From Longilinea arvoryzae (GTDB lineage: Bacteria; Chloroflexota; Anaerolineae; Anaerolineales; Anaerolineaceae): a stretch of DNA of 64,000 nt. This document shows, in pieces, positions 53,172 through 61,733 of the stretch (position 1 is the first letter of the stretch; each line of letters starts with the position of its first letter). The position numbers and the translations under genes are program-made. The stretch lies in assembly GCF_001050235.1 (NCBI RefSeq), contig NZ_DF967972.1, positions 3,289,953-3,353,952 on the forward strand, in the 5' to 3' direction. Below the pieces are notes generated by a model. That model did no database searches and had not been told where the DNA came from. It saw only the letters and a list, made by a program, of their open reading frames with translations.

Positions 53172-54970
53172 GATATCACCTCCTGGAGCGGAATGGGAAG
53201 TTGCAATCGAACCGTCGTCCCCTGGCCGGGCTGGCTGAGCACCTGAAAATCGGCTCCAACGGCTTCCGCGCGCTCGCGCATGCCGCGCAATCCAAAGCGG
53301 GAAATCTCGGGCACTTCGGCGGGAGAAAAACCGCAGCCGTCATCCTGAATTTCGATAATCAGATCTTCTTTTTGAGAATGGGCTCTGATATCGACATGCC
53401 TGGCATCGGCGTGCTTGCGGACGTTATTGAGCGCCTCCTGAATGATGCGCATGATTTGAATTTCAATTTCGGGATTAAGGGCCGGCATTTCCTGCGTGAC
53501 ATCCATTTGGATCGGGATGGAAAAATCGCGCTCGTAATCCTTGCTGAGACGCGATAGCCAGTTGAAAAGGCCTTCCCTGGGGGCCAGGCGCAGATCCTCG
53601 ATCGATTTGCGCGTGTCAATATACGCCTCACTCAAAGCCTGGTAGCTTTGCTTGATGGCCTGATTCAGGCGAGGATAATCCCCCTGGCCCAGATAATTCT
53701 GCATTTGCGCGGTTGTCAGTTTGAGAAAAGCCAGTGTCTGGGCCAGGTTATCGTGAATTTCCCGCGCCAGGCGGATGCGTTCCTGAACGACGGTCTCGAA
53801 TTTGATCGACTTGCGGAAACGTTCCATTTCCAAAAGCAGGCCCACCTGGTGAGCAATGACCTCGATTAAAGAACTCTGGCACTCGCCAGATTCAGCCCCA
53901 TCCCGGAGCCAGATCCATAATTCGCCGACCGAAGAGCCGTCCGGGAGCATCAGAGAATTCACCTGCAGCCTTCCCGGTCCCTTCGCTTCGACCGCTTCCG
54001 TCACTCCCACAACCTGAGCGGATTGTCGCGCCGAATTTTCCAAAACGGCCAGTCCTGAAGACGTGCCGAAAGTCAGCCGCAATAAGCCTCCCGATAAATC
54101 CGGCGATTGGACCCGTAAAATGGCCGCTTCCGCCTCCAGGAGGGGTAACAAATCCTCGATCAAACCCCCAAACTGGCTGCCCAGGTCCGGACTCTCACGC
54201 TCATCCTGTTGATAATAGCGCAGAGTATTCAATTCGCGGGATCGTTGTCTTAAGGTCTCCACTCCCTGGCCAATTTCAACCAAAATTTGTTCCAAAAAAG
54301 CCCTCAGGCTGGCGTCCAGCTTTTGAGATGGCAGGAGGTAGAGATTGAGCATGCCCAGCATCAATTCATTCCGTTGCATCGGCAGACAATAGACATCCAC
54401 CGCACTGTAAGGCCCTTCCAACAGCGGACATTTTTCACCTGCTTCAGCGTGCAAGCGCTGGCATTGGTGGCATATTTTGCGCACGCGCAGGGCCGTCAGA
54501 TGTTCCGCCCAGGAAGTCAACATGGGCTGGGGTAGTTTTCCAAGACTATAGGCCGGAAGCGGAATTCCCCACTCATCCATGGGAACCAGTGAAACCGCCG
54601 TCGCCCCGCTGATGTCCAGAATCATGTTCAGCGCACCCTCCACCAGTTGCTTTTCGTCCTGGGCGGTCGTCAGAATGCGGTTGATCCACTGGACGCCTTT
54701 CAGTTCGCGTTCCATTGAAATCATTTTTTGTTCGTTATCGGCCAATTCCATCCGGATGAGACGTTGCTGGCGAACCAGACCCAACGCCAGCGCCGCCAGC
54801 AATCCCAAACCCATCAATTCAAGCCCGGACACGAGCCGGAAGTCGACGGACAGAAAAGAATTCGGGGTTTGCAGATTCCAGTCCAGGCCGATCCCGATCA
54901 GGGATAGTGCAATACCGATTACACCGGTCAGCAGCAATTTTCGTGGAATGGACCGTATCGATGTTCGCAT
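53168..54970 (-). CDS. NarX-like sensor histidine kinase with cysteine cluster
   Basis: Membrane sensor kinase of 600 aa. Two hydrophobic segments lie at about 12-30 and 48-68. A GAF-like region at about 95-240 contains Cys167, Cys170, Cys181 and Cys195 (KICHQCQRLHAEAGEKC), a spacing that could hold an Fe-S cluster or zinc; NarX-type kinases have a comparable cysteine-rich central module. The HisKA_3 phosphoacceptor His406 lies in RLAREIHDNLAQTL, and the ATPase domain has EALNNVRKHADARHVDI (N-box) and DDGCGFSP (G1). AGGTAAAAT precedes ATG 54970. It is coupled to the regulator. Confidence 0.92.
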   Translation of the reverse strand: MRTSIRSIPRKLLLTGVIGIALSLIGIGLDWNLQTPNSFLSVDFRLVSGLELMGLGLLAALALGLVRQQRLIRMELADNEQKMISMERELKGVQWINRILTTAQDEKQLVEGALNMILDISGATAVSLVPMDEWGIPLPAYSLGKLPQPMLTSWAEHLTALRVRKICHQCQRLHAEAGEKCPLLEGPYSAVDVYCLPMQRNELMLGMLNLYLLPSQKLDASLRAFLEQILVEIGQGVETLRQRSRELNTLRYYQQDERESPDLGSQFGGLIEDLLPLLEAEAAILRVQSPDLSGGLLRLTFGTSSGLAVLENSARQSAQVVGVTEAVEAKGPGRLQVNSLMLPDGSSVGELWIWLRDGAESGECQSSLIEVIAHQVGLLLEMERFRKSIKFETVVQERIRLAREIHDNLAQTLAFLKLTTAQMQNYLGQGDYPRLNQAIKQSYQALSEAYIDTRKSIEDLRLAPREGLFNWLSRLSKDYERDFSIPIQMDVTQEMPALNPEIEIQIMRIIQEALNNVRKHADARHVDIRAHSQKEDLIIEIQDDGCGFSPAEVPEISRFGLRGMRERAEAVGADFQVLSQPGQGTTVRLQLPIPLQEVIS

Positions 54971-55037
54971 GGATTAATTTTACCTGAAATCGATTCTTTT
55001 TTCTCTCTGTTCAAGCCTCAACCATAGGATCGGTGAC

Positions 55038-55070
55038 AAAAAAAATCCCCTGCTCATCCAACGCAGGGGA
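55038..55070 (-). terminator. Terminator of the cytochrome c lipoprotein gene
   Basis: TCCCCTGC (55046-55053) pairs with GCAGGGGA (55063-55070). On the minus strand an eight-T run follows (55038-55045). It lies 20 nt after the stop. Confidence 0.92.
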
Positions 55071-55090
55071 CGAGATTCAAAAGCATCCGG

Positions 55091-55519
55091 TTATTTAAAA
55101 TTCATCTCCATGTAGGTGATGACATTCCAGATATCATTTTCACTGAGCGTACCTTTCCAGGAAGGCATCGAAGAATTAAACGGCGACATGCCACCCCCTT
55201 CGGAAATGCGCCAGAACATATAGGCTTCGCTGGCTTCAGCGACCGTTTTCTTCAGATCAGCCGGTTTGGGATCCAACGCCGCTCCGGCCGGCCCATCCCC
55301 GGCGCCGCCTGTTCCATGGCATGAAGCGCAGTTGGCTTCATATACCGTTTTCCCGGCATCCGAGGCATCCGTCTTCCCCGCAAACGGATTGGTCTTATTG
55401 GCATATTCTGAGGGAGGCTCAGGTCGGGTGGACGTTTTCGCGGCGCTCCCGCCGCATGCCGATAACAGAATTGCGCTCAACACCAGGATGACCGTAAGGA
55501 AAAAGATCGTTTTCTTCAT
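55091..55519 (-). CDS. Cytochrome c lipoprotein
   Basis: Small periplasm-side electron carrier of 142 aa, anchored by a lipid on Cys22 (lipobox LLSAC). The haem site CASCHG is at residues 64-69 and the axial Met is probably in NSSMPSWKG. The C-terminus (ENDIWNVITYMEMNFK) is the typical last helix of class I cytochromes c. It could feed the caa3 oxidase 3.5 kb away. AGGAGATCTCC precedes the ATG, with TATAAT at 55558-55563. Divergent from the Rrf2 regulator. Confidence 0.92.
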   Translation of the reverse strand: MKKTIFFLTVILVLSAILLSACGGSAAKTSTRPEPPSEYANKTNPFAGKTDASDAGKTVYEANCASCHGTGGAGDGPAGAALDPKPADLKKTVAEASEAYMFWRISEGGGMSPFNSSMPSWKGTLSENDIWNVITYMEMNFK

Positions 55520-55557
55520 AGGAGATCTCCTTTGTGGAAAATGGATGCGACGATAAA

Positions 55558-55563
55558 ATTATA
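55558..55563 (-). promoter_or_regulatory. -10 box of the cytochrome c gene
   Basis: A perfect TATAAT on the minus strand, 38 nt before the ATG. The -35 position reads TTCCAA, a poor match, so the promoter may need an activator. Confidence 0.5.
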
Positions 55564-55620
55564 TACTTTTTTGATTGCAATTGGAACAGTATTTTCAGGC
55601 TTCGTCATTTCTTTATCAAA

Positions 55621-55641
55621 TAGATCATATATTAGATCATA
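55621..55641. repeat. Tandem TAGATCATA repeats in the divergent Rrf2/cytochrome c region
   Basis: TAGATCATA occurs at 55621-55629 and again at 55633-55641, a 12-base period, close to one helical turn. The divergent intergenic region is otherwise plain AT-rich sequence. Direct repeats on one face of the helix suit binding of two regulator dimers. Confidence 0.45.
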
Positions 55642-55739
55642 CACATAAGATTAACAGGATATTTGTCACTTTCGATGTCAACAATGTTCGGTTAAATTTG
55701 TTCCTGTAAACCCATCACAAACCCAATTAGAGGTGAATA

Positions 55740-56198
55740 ATGTTTCGAATTAGTCGTCGTTTAGATTATGGTGTTCAGCTCATGGTGGCACTGGCAGCTG
55801 AAGAAGAGAATCATCCCATCCCCACCGCAGCCCTCGCCGAAAAACTGGAAATCCCCCTGCCCTTCCTGCATCAGATTGCGCACACGCTCATGCAGGCCGG
55901 CCTGATCAAGGCTTCGCCAGGCCCACGGGGTGGTTTGCGCCTCAGCCAGTCTCCCGCTTCCATCAGCCTGTTGCGCATTTCCGAAACCCTGGAAGGCCCC
56001 ATTTGCCTCAATCCCTGCCTGGAATGCGGTGAAGAGTGCCCTCGCCAGGAAAGCTGCACGGCTATGCCCGTCTGGAACAGCCTGCAGGATTTGATCGTTC
56101 GTAATCTGGATAGCGTCCACCTGGATATGCTGCTCACCTCCTCTGACGCGCTTCAGAATCTCTTCAAAGTCAAAGAAATGGCCGGAAAACTAAACTAA
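55740..56198 (+). CDS. Rrf2-family transcriptional regulator with Cys cluster
   Basis: Winged-helix regulator of 152 aa. The N-terminus MFRISRRLDYGVQLMVALAA and IPLPFLHQIAHTLMQAGLIK are typical of Rrf2/IscR/NsrR. Cysteines at 89, 93, 96, 100 and 106 (CLNPCLECGEEC) form a denser cluster than the usual three Fe-S ligands, so an iron-sulfur sensor of oxygen, nitric oxide or iron is likely, but the exact ligands cannot be named. AGGTGAAT precedes ATG. Divergent from a cytochrome c gene, its most likely target. Confidence 0.9.
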   Translation: MFRISRRLDYGVQLMVALAAEEENHPIPTAALAEKLEIPLPFLHQIAHTLMQAGLIKASPGPRGGLRLSQSPASISLLRISETLEGPICLNPCLECGEECPRQESCTAMPVWNSLQDLIVRNLDSVHLDMLLTSSDALQNLFKVKEMAGKLN

Positions 56199-56254
56199 GA
56201 ATCCAATAAAGTTTAGCGAACAGAGTTATTTGGCTTTGCAATCCAAAGGATATA

Positions 56255-56290
56255 AAAACTGCCAGCCCAATCGAGCTGGCAGTTTTTGAA
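56255..56290. terminator. Bidirectional terminator between rrf2 and bcp
   Basis: AAAACTGCCAGC and GCTGGCAGTTTT form a 12-bp stem with an eight-base loop, with T runs in both directions. It ends the Rrf2 gene on the plus strand and the peroxiredoxin gene on the minus strand. Confidence 0.88.
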
Positions 56291-56324
56291 TTCTCCATTT
56301 ACCTACGGGAAAAATCGATTGAAT

Positions 56325-56783
56325 TTACTTCAAGGCCGCCAGAACCTCGACACTGTGGCCGTCGGGTTTGACGTTCTCGAAGACTCGCAGGATTTTTCCA
56401 TCTGAACTGATGAGGAAGGTGGTGCGAAAAACACCATCGTATTCGCGGCCCATCATTTTCTTGCGTCCCCATACGCCGTAGAGTTCACAAACCGCGTGGT
56501 TTTCGTCCGCCAGCAGGGTGAACGGTAGTTTGTATTTCGACTTAAACCTGGCGTGTGAACTGACCTTATCCGGGCTGACGCCTACCACGGTGACGCCCGC
56601 CTGGGTGTATTCGCTGTACGCATCGCGAAAAGCACAGGCTTCGGTGGTGCAACCCGGGGTGTCATCCTTCGGGTAAAAATAGAGTACCACCGGTTGGCCG
56701 CGAAAATCCGAAAGATGACGCTCGACTCCGGCATCGTCCTTCAAAGTAAAATCAGGAGCAGGTATATTGGCTGAGATAGGCAT
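56325..56783 (-). CDS. bcp: Peroxiredoxin, Bcp/PrxQ type
   Basis: Thiol peroxidase of 152 aa that reduces hydrogen peroxide and organic peroxides with thioredoxin. The peroxidatic Cys45 and resolving Cys50 lie in DDTPGCTTEACAFRD. FYPKDDTPGC and FENVKPDGHSVEVLAAL are family marks. I use the second ATG at 56783, where AGGAGG is five bases upstream; an upstream in-frame ATG at 56831 gives 16 more residues unrelated to the family. Terminates in the shared hairpin. Confidence 0.95.
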   Translation of the reverse strand: MPISANIPAPDFTLKDDAGVERHLSDFRGQPVVLYFYPKDDTPGCTTEACAFRDAYSEYTQAGVTVVGVSPDKVSSHARFKSKYKLPFTLLADENHAVCELYGVWGRKKMMGREYDGVFRTTFLISSDGKILRVFENVKPDGHSVEVLAALK

Positions 56784-56854
56784 CATAACCTCCTTTAGGC
56801 TATTCCCTATTTTACGCAATCGGGCGTCCAATATCCAGTCTAAATCGATCTGAA

Positions 56855-58825
56855 TTATTCGGAACAGGCCTGGACGATTTTGCCCATTTGACTTAAGTCA
56901 TATCCGGGCAAAGCGGCGACAGCCTTTCGGAAGCTCGCATCGGTCATCAATTCGAATAACGGCGCGAGCAGGTCGCCCTCCAGATATTTGCAGGGAATGA
57001 TCAGATCGTAGCGTTCCTGAAAGAGCGGAATGAAGTCCAAATCCAACGCCTGGGCTGAAGCGGTCACCGCCAGGCCACAGTCCGCCCGACCGGATGCCAC
57101 CGCCGCGGCCACCGCTAGGTGAGTGTATTCTTCCTGATCATAGCCCTGAACATCGGCAGGCGAAATTCCCAACCGGCCGAGATGGTAATCCAGTAGCACG
57201 CGCGTTCCAGCGCCGCGCTGTCGGTTGACAAAGCGGACATCGGGACGCGCCAGATCGGCCAATCCTTTGATTCCCTTGGGGTTCCCGCGCAGCGTCAGCA
57301 ATCCCTGTTCGCGCCCCACCCAGGTGACCACTTCCACCGGGGTATCGGGTAAATATTGCTTTAGGTACGGCAGGTTATATTCACCCGTTTGAGGGTCGAG
57401 TAAATGCGAGCCGGCCAGATGGGCCTCTCCACGCCGCAGCGCGACCAGCCCACCCTGGCTGCCGACGTTGGCTGAGATCAGACGCCGCTGGCGTTCCGCC
57501 AGAAACTGGGCCACGATATCCAGCGTCATGTCATGCGAGCCAATGGCAAAGATGGTTTGCTCGAGCTCATGCGATGGCCGGTACAGGCGTACTTTCACCG
57601 GCGTACCGGGCTCCAGCCCCTGGACGCCGCGCGGTAGAATGCTGATGCCATCCGCCTTGACCAGCGAGGTGATCACGCCCGCGCCGCGCGAAAGTGGCGC
57701 CGCCAGCAGACGGTCGCCCACCTTCCCGACCACCATGCGAACATAGTCGTCATCCCCGGCCGGCGATGTAATCTTACGCGTCAACGCCGCAGTCACTTCC
57801 TCGGGATGAAACGGCTGGCGCCCCTGCCAGACAGCCAGCAATGGCTCGACAAATATCTCACCGGTCAGGGCGGCGGACACCGGATAACCCGGCGCCCCGA
57901 TGATCGGCGTGACACCCGAGCCGTCCGAACGCCGGATCAGTCCGAGGATCACCGGGTGGCCGGGGCGAACGGCGACGCCGTGCACCAGCAGCGTACCCAG
58001 TTCTTCCACCACGCGCGAAGAAAAATCCTCGCTGCCCGCCGATGATCCCGCGTTCAGCAAAACCAGATCATGGCCGTCGGCGGCCGCCTGCACCCGCGAA
58101 CGGATCAACGCGAAATCGTCGATCGAAATCGGATATCGTTCGACCTCCGCGCCCCACGAACGCGCCTGAGCGCCCAGTACGATCGAGTTGTACTCGATGA
58201 TGTCGCCCCGCTTGACCGATGTTCCCACCGGCACCAATTCCGTACCGGTGGGCAGGATCGCCACGCGAGGTTTCCGGCTGACCCGCAGGTGCGTGTGCCC
58301 GCTGGCGGCAGCCGCACCCAAATCGACCGGGCGAAGAATCTGCCCGGCCGGCAGGACCAGTTGGGTGGCGACGATATCCTCACCCATCGGGCGCACGTGA
58401 CTCCAGGGAGTGAGCGCCGCGCGGATCCGGATCAGGTCCGGGTGGCGCGAATCATCCGCCGGGTTGGCATCGAAATTGAGCGCCTCGACGTTTTCGATCG
58501 GAACGACCGCATTGGCCCAATCCGGCAGTGGATCGCCGGTATCGACATACTGGGCCTGTGGGCCAATCTCCAGCGTCACGGGCGCCGTGGGCATGGCGCC
58601 GACGGTTTTTTCCGCGCGCAGCGCAAAGCCATCCATCGCCGAGGCATGGTAATGCGGCGAAGAGATTTTTGCCCAAACCGGTTCGGCGGTGACCCTTCCG
58701 ACCGCTTTTTCATCCAGCGGGATTTCTTCCATCCCAAGGATCTTCCAGAGTCCGGCCTCTTTCAGCGCCTGTTGAAGTCGTTTCTGTGCATCCGCCAGGG
58801 GAATATCATGCAAATATACCGACAT
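56855..58825 (-). CDS. MoeA fused to a PBP-like (substrate-binding) domain
   Basis: Bifunctional protein of 656 aa. Residues 1 to about 415 form a MoeA domain for molybdenum insertion into molybdopterin, with VLLNAGSSAGSEDFSSRVV and VVEELGTLLVHGVAVRPGHP. From about 430 to the end a periplasmic-binding-protein-like domain (PF12727 type) follows, with HLAGSHLLDPQTGEYN and FVNRQRGAGTRVLLDYHLGR, as in ModE/LysR-linked molybdate sensors. The fusion is known in some MoeA proteins and may sense molybdate or tungstate. AGGGAGCG precedes ATG 58825. It is the last gene of the operon after a second moeA. Confidence 0.92.
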   Translation of the reverse strand: MSVYLHDIPLADAQKRLQQALKEAGLWKILGMEEIPLDEKAVGRVTAEPVWAKISSPHYHASAMDGFALRAEKTVGAMPTAPVTLEIGPQAQYVDTGDPLPDWANAVVPIENVEALNFDANPADDSRHPDLIRIRAALTPWSHVRPMGEDIVATQLVLPAGQILRPVDLGAAAASGHTHLRVSRKPRVAILPTGTELVPVGTSVKRGDIIEYNSIVLGAQARSWGAEVERYPISIDDFALIRSRVQAAADGHDLVLLNAGSSAGSEDFSSRVVEELGTLLVHGVAVRPGHPVILGLIRRSDGSGVTPIIGAPGYPVSAALTGEIFVEPLLAVWQGRQPFHPEEVTAALTRKITSPAGDDDYVRMVVGKVGDRLLAAPLSRGAGVITSLVKADGISILPRGVQGLEPGTPVKVRLYRPSHELEQTIFAIGSHDMTLDIVAQFLAERQRRLISANVGSQGGLVALRRGEAHLAGSHLLDPQTGEYNLPYLKQYLPDTPVEVVTWVGREQGLLTLRGNPKGIKGLADLARPDVRFVNRQRGAGTRVLLDYHLGRLGISPADVQGYDQEEYTHLAVAAAVASGRADCGLAVTASAQALDLDFIPLFQERYDLIIPCKYLEGDLLAPLFELMTDASFRKAVAALPGYDLSQMGKIVQACSE

Positions 58826-58842
58826 AGGAACGCTCCCTTACC

Positions 58843-60078
58843 CTAAATCAATCTTACATCCACGCTTGCGTTTACCGGCAGGCCGGTGGCATCCGCCGGG
58901 ATGTGCACCAGGCCGTCCGCGCGCGCCAGGGAAAAAATCAAATTGCTTTTATAGAAAATCGGATCCGCCACCATGCCTTGATCCGTTTGCACCAGCCGCA
59001 CCGGCACAAAATCCTCCCGCCCTGCCTGAGAAGCCAGATTGATGCTCAATCGCGCTGAAACGGTCGCCTCCGGGCGATTGGATTGCAGCCCAAGCAGGTG
59101 GTCGATGACCGGCGAAACGAACAAACCGGCGATAACCATCGCACTGACCGGATTGCCGGGGAGGCCAATCACGGGCTTCCCATCGCAAACGCCCAAAATG
59201 GTCGGCTTTCCGGGTTTGACATTTACACCGTGCACCAGCACACCGGGCGCGCCCATCTGTTGAATGGTCTGGGCCGTCAGGTCGCGTGTACTTGCGGATG
59301 AGCCGGCCGTCATCACAACCAGATCGCACTCCTGTAATGCTTTTCGCAGGTGGGTTTCAAATGCGGCCGCCTGGTCGGGAATGATGCCGCGCATATCTGG
59401 CATGCCGCCGCGCCGCGTGACAAGCGCGGCCAGCGAATAAGAATTCACATCTCGAATCTGCCCGTATTGGGGTCGGACGTCCGGAGGCACGACCTCATCC
59501 CCGGAAGAGAGAATGCCCACCCGCGGCTTGCAGGCCACATCAACCCGGGTGATCCCCAACGCAGACAACCCGCCGATCTCGGCCGGACGCAGACGCGTCC
59601 CCCCTGCCAGAATGAGCTCTCCAACCGCGACATCTTCGCCGGCGTGTAGCACATTCTCGTTTTGCGCCACCGACCGCAGCACCTCGATCTCACCGGGCCG
59701 GGCGACCTGCGAATTTTCCAGCATCAGCACAGCATCAGCGCCGGCCGGCAGCATGCCGCCGGTATGGATCAACCCAGTTTCACCTGGAAGAAGATCGAAT
59801 TCCGGTTTTGCACCCATGGGTACTTCACCCACCTGGCGCAGATACGCCGGCAGCGTTTCACTGGCCCCGAAGGTATCCGCGGCCCGCACGGCATAACCGT
59901 CCACCGTACTGCGATCAAACGGCGGCAACGCATCCGGGGAATGAATATCCTGAGCGATAACCCGATCGACGGCTGCCCCGATATCCAGGCCTTCAACCGG
60001 CGGCTTTCTGTGCGGTAAAGCCCCCAATAAAACCTTTAATGCCTCCCCGGGAGGGAGAAGTTCGAGAAATTCCGGCAT
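58843..60078 (-). CDS. moeA: Molybdopterin molybdenumtransferase MoeA
   Basis: Inserts molybdate into adenylylated molybdopterin to finish Mo cofactor. The 411-aa protein has the MoeA domains in order: PFDRSTVDGYAVRAADTFGA, GAKPEFDLLPGETGLIHTGG, LPAGADAVLMLE and the MPT-binding domain with VMTAGSSASTRDLTAQTIQQ. PGKPTILGVCDGKPVIGLPG provides the C-terminal binding element. It lies 17 nt upstream of a second, fused MoeA. Two MoeA copies suggest one for Mo and one for W, as in some archaea and anaerobes; this is inference. AGGATGAAATC precedes the ATG. Confidence 0.94.
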   Translation of the reverse strand: MPEFLELLPPGEALKVLLGALPHRKPPVEGLDIGAAVDRVIAQDIHSPDALPPFDRSTVDGYAVRAADTFGASETLPAYLRQVGEVPMGAKPEFDLLPGETGLIHTGGMLPAGADAVLMLENSQVARPGEIEVLRSVAQNENVLHAGEDVAVGELILAGGTRLRPAEIGGLSALGITRVDVACKPRVGILSSGDEVVPPDVRPQYGQIRDVNSYSLAALVTRRGGMPDMRGIIPDQAAAFETHLRKALQECDLVVMTAGSSASTRDLTAQTIQQMGAPGVLVHGVNVKPGKPTILGVCDGKPVIGLPGNPVSAMVIAGLFVSPVIDHLLGLQSNRPEATVSARLSINLASQAGREDFVPVRLVQTDQGMVADPIFYKSNLIFSLARADGLVHIPADATGLPVNASVDVRLI

Positions 60079-60082
60079 GATT

Positions 60083-60979
60083 TCATCCTATCCATAAGGC
60101 AAAGGCGATCAAATAAGCCATGATCCCCAGGGTCGCCAGAGCGGTGATTTGCAACAGGCGCCAGCGCGGTTTTTGGCCGTTATTGATTTGCCATATTTGC
60201 CAGATTTGAAACAATCCAACCGGTAAGGTCGCCAACATCGGCCAGGTTAGAGGCCAGGGTAAACGCAGTACGGCCGCCAATCCAATGAGCAAATAACTCA
60301 CAAGGATCAGGATATTATGCAGATTCATTCCGCGTTGCCAACCGACAGCGACCATTAAGGTTTTGCGGCCTTCTTTGATATCCGAATAATACGTCTCCAA
60401 CTCGATGGCCAGTTCCGCCGCGATGAACATGGCTGTAAATGGAAAGGTCAGCAGGATCAACAGGCGATGGGCCTCGCCCGTTTGAAACGTGAACGCCAGG
60501 GCCGGGGTAATGCCGGTGATAAATAATGCCGTTACCAGCTCGCCGTAACCGCTTTTCGCCAGGCGCAGCGGCGGCACCGCGTAGAAGAATTCCAAAAGAA
60601 AGCCAATTCCCAGATAAATAACAACCGCCGGTCCACGCACGCCCTGGCTGAACAGCATCACCGTGAGGACGGCGCCGGCGGTCAGCGCAACGGCCGCAGC
60701 CTGAATCAATGCATTGCGCAGGCGAAAGAATTCGTCGGTAGACCGATTTGGATTGCGCCTCAGAATCGGGTACTCGAGCATCGAGAAATATTCATTCAGG
60801 TAGGAAGCGCTGAAGGCCAGTAATAACACGCAGACCTGCCCGATCAAATAAATCGACAGATCGATCGGCCTGCCAAGAAAATGCGCGATACCGGCCCCAA
60901 TGGCATAGAAAATCAGGCAGCCCAGTAATACCCAGGGCCGCGCGATTCGCAGCAATTGTTTCCAGGGCGATGCGTTCAT
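60083..60979 (-). CDS. UbiA-family prenyltransferase (MenA-like)
   Basis: Membrane prenyltransferase of 298 aa with about eight helices. The second Asp-rich motif DIKEGRKTLMVAVGW is present; the first is reduced to LNEYFSMLEYP where NDxxDxxxD is usual. Chlorophyll, menaquinone and haem prenyltransferases share the fold. The MenA-like length and the motif ALGV/ELAIELETYYSDIKEG favour menaquinone synthesis or a membrane lipid, but the weak first motif leaves doubt about activity. GGAG precedes the ATG. It lies in an operon with an SDR and MoeA genes. Confidence 0.8.
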   Translation of the reverse strand: MNASPWKQLLRIARPWVLLGCLIFYAIGAGIAHFLGRPIDLSIYLIGQVCVLLLAFSASYLNEYFSMLEYPILRRNPNRSTDEFFRLRNALIQAAAVALTAGAVLTVMLFSQGVRGPAVVIYLGIGFLLEFFYAVPPLRLAKSGYGELVTALFITGITPALAFTFQTGEAHRLLILLTFPFTAMFIAAELAIELETYYSDIKEGRKTLMVAVGWQRGMNLHNILILVSYLLIGLAAVLRLPWPLTWPMLATLPVGLFQIWQIWQINNGQKPRWRLLQITALATLGIMAYLIAFALWIG

Positions 60980-60992
60980 GTTGTCCGTCTCC

Positions 60993-61727
60993 TCATATCA
61001 GAGCATACCCCCCGTCCACCAGTAGAATTTCGCCGGTAATATAGTCATTCTGAATCAGGGTGATGACGGCTTGAGCGACAGCTTCTGGCGTTCCGGCTGA
61101 TTGGAGCGGCAGCCGTTTGACAAGGCGCGCCCATTCTTCCGCCGTCAGGTTTTCCGATGGAAGAATCAACCCCGGCGCGACGGCGTTGACGCGCACCGCC
61201 GGCGCAAGTTGGCGCGCCAACAGGCGCGTCAAAGTTTCCAGGGCCGATTTACTGATTGTATAAGCGGGATAACCCGTCCAGGTCTTTCGCGCGCCGACGT
61301 CCGTGATATTGATGATAACGCCGCCCTGTGGCCCCATGCAGGCAGCCGCTTCACGCGCGCACAACCAGGGCGCGCGTAGGTTCAGCGCCAGTGTGCCGTC
61401 CCAATCCGCGACCGTCATGGTCGCGAGATCGCCGGACAGCATGACGGCCGCCGAATTGACCCACACCCCCAGGCGCTTCGAAACCGATCGAATTTGGCCG
61501 AACAAGGCTTTGATCTGTTGGGGATCCGTCAAATCGGCCGACATCAGTATCGCCGTACCGCCGATCGAACGGATCTCCTCGGCGGTTTCACGTGCGGCGT
61601 GTTCCGAATTGTGGTAATGCACCCCAACCGGGTAACCGTGCCTGGCCAGTTCTAACGCGATGCTTCGTCCCAGACGCACCGCCGCACCCGTAACCACTGC
61701 TAATGGAAGCTCTTTTTTCGGTTCCAT
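60993..61727 (-). CDS. Short-chain dehydrogenase, pteridine-reductase-like
   Basis: NAD(P)-dependent SDR of 244 aa. The nucleotide loop reads TGAAVRLGRSIALEL, the TGxxxRLG form of pteridine reductases and FolM. The active-site Tyr and Lys are in YPAYTISKSALE, and NSAAVM replaces the usual NNAG. The C-terminus LLVDGGYALI is standard. In the same operon as MoeA, a role in pterin metabolism is a fair guess because molybdopterin is a pterin. The PRODH gene precedes it by 6 nt. Confidence 0.88.
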   Translation of the reverse strand: MEPKKELPLAVVTGAAVRLGRSIALELARHGYPVGVHYHNSEHAARETAEEIRSIGGTAILMSADLTDPQQIKALFGQIRSVSKRLGVWVNSAAVMLSGDLATMTVADWDGTLALNLRAPWLCAREAAACMGPQGGVIINITDVGARKTWTGYPAYTISKSALETLTRLLARQLAPAVRVNAVAPGLILPSENLTAEEWARLVKRLPLQSAGTPEAVAQAVITLIQNDYITGEILLVDGGYALI

Positions 61728-61733
61728 ATTCGC

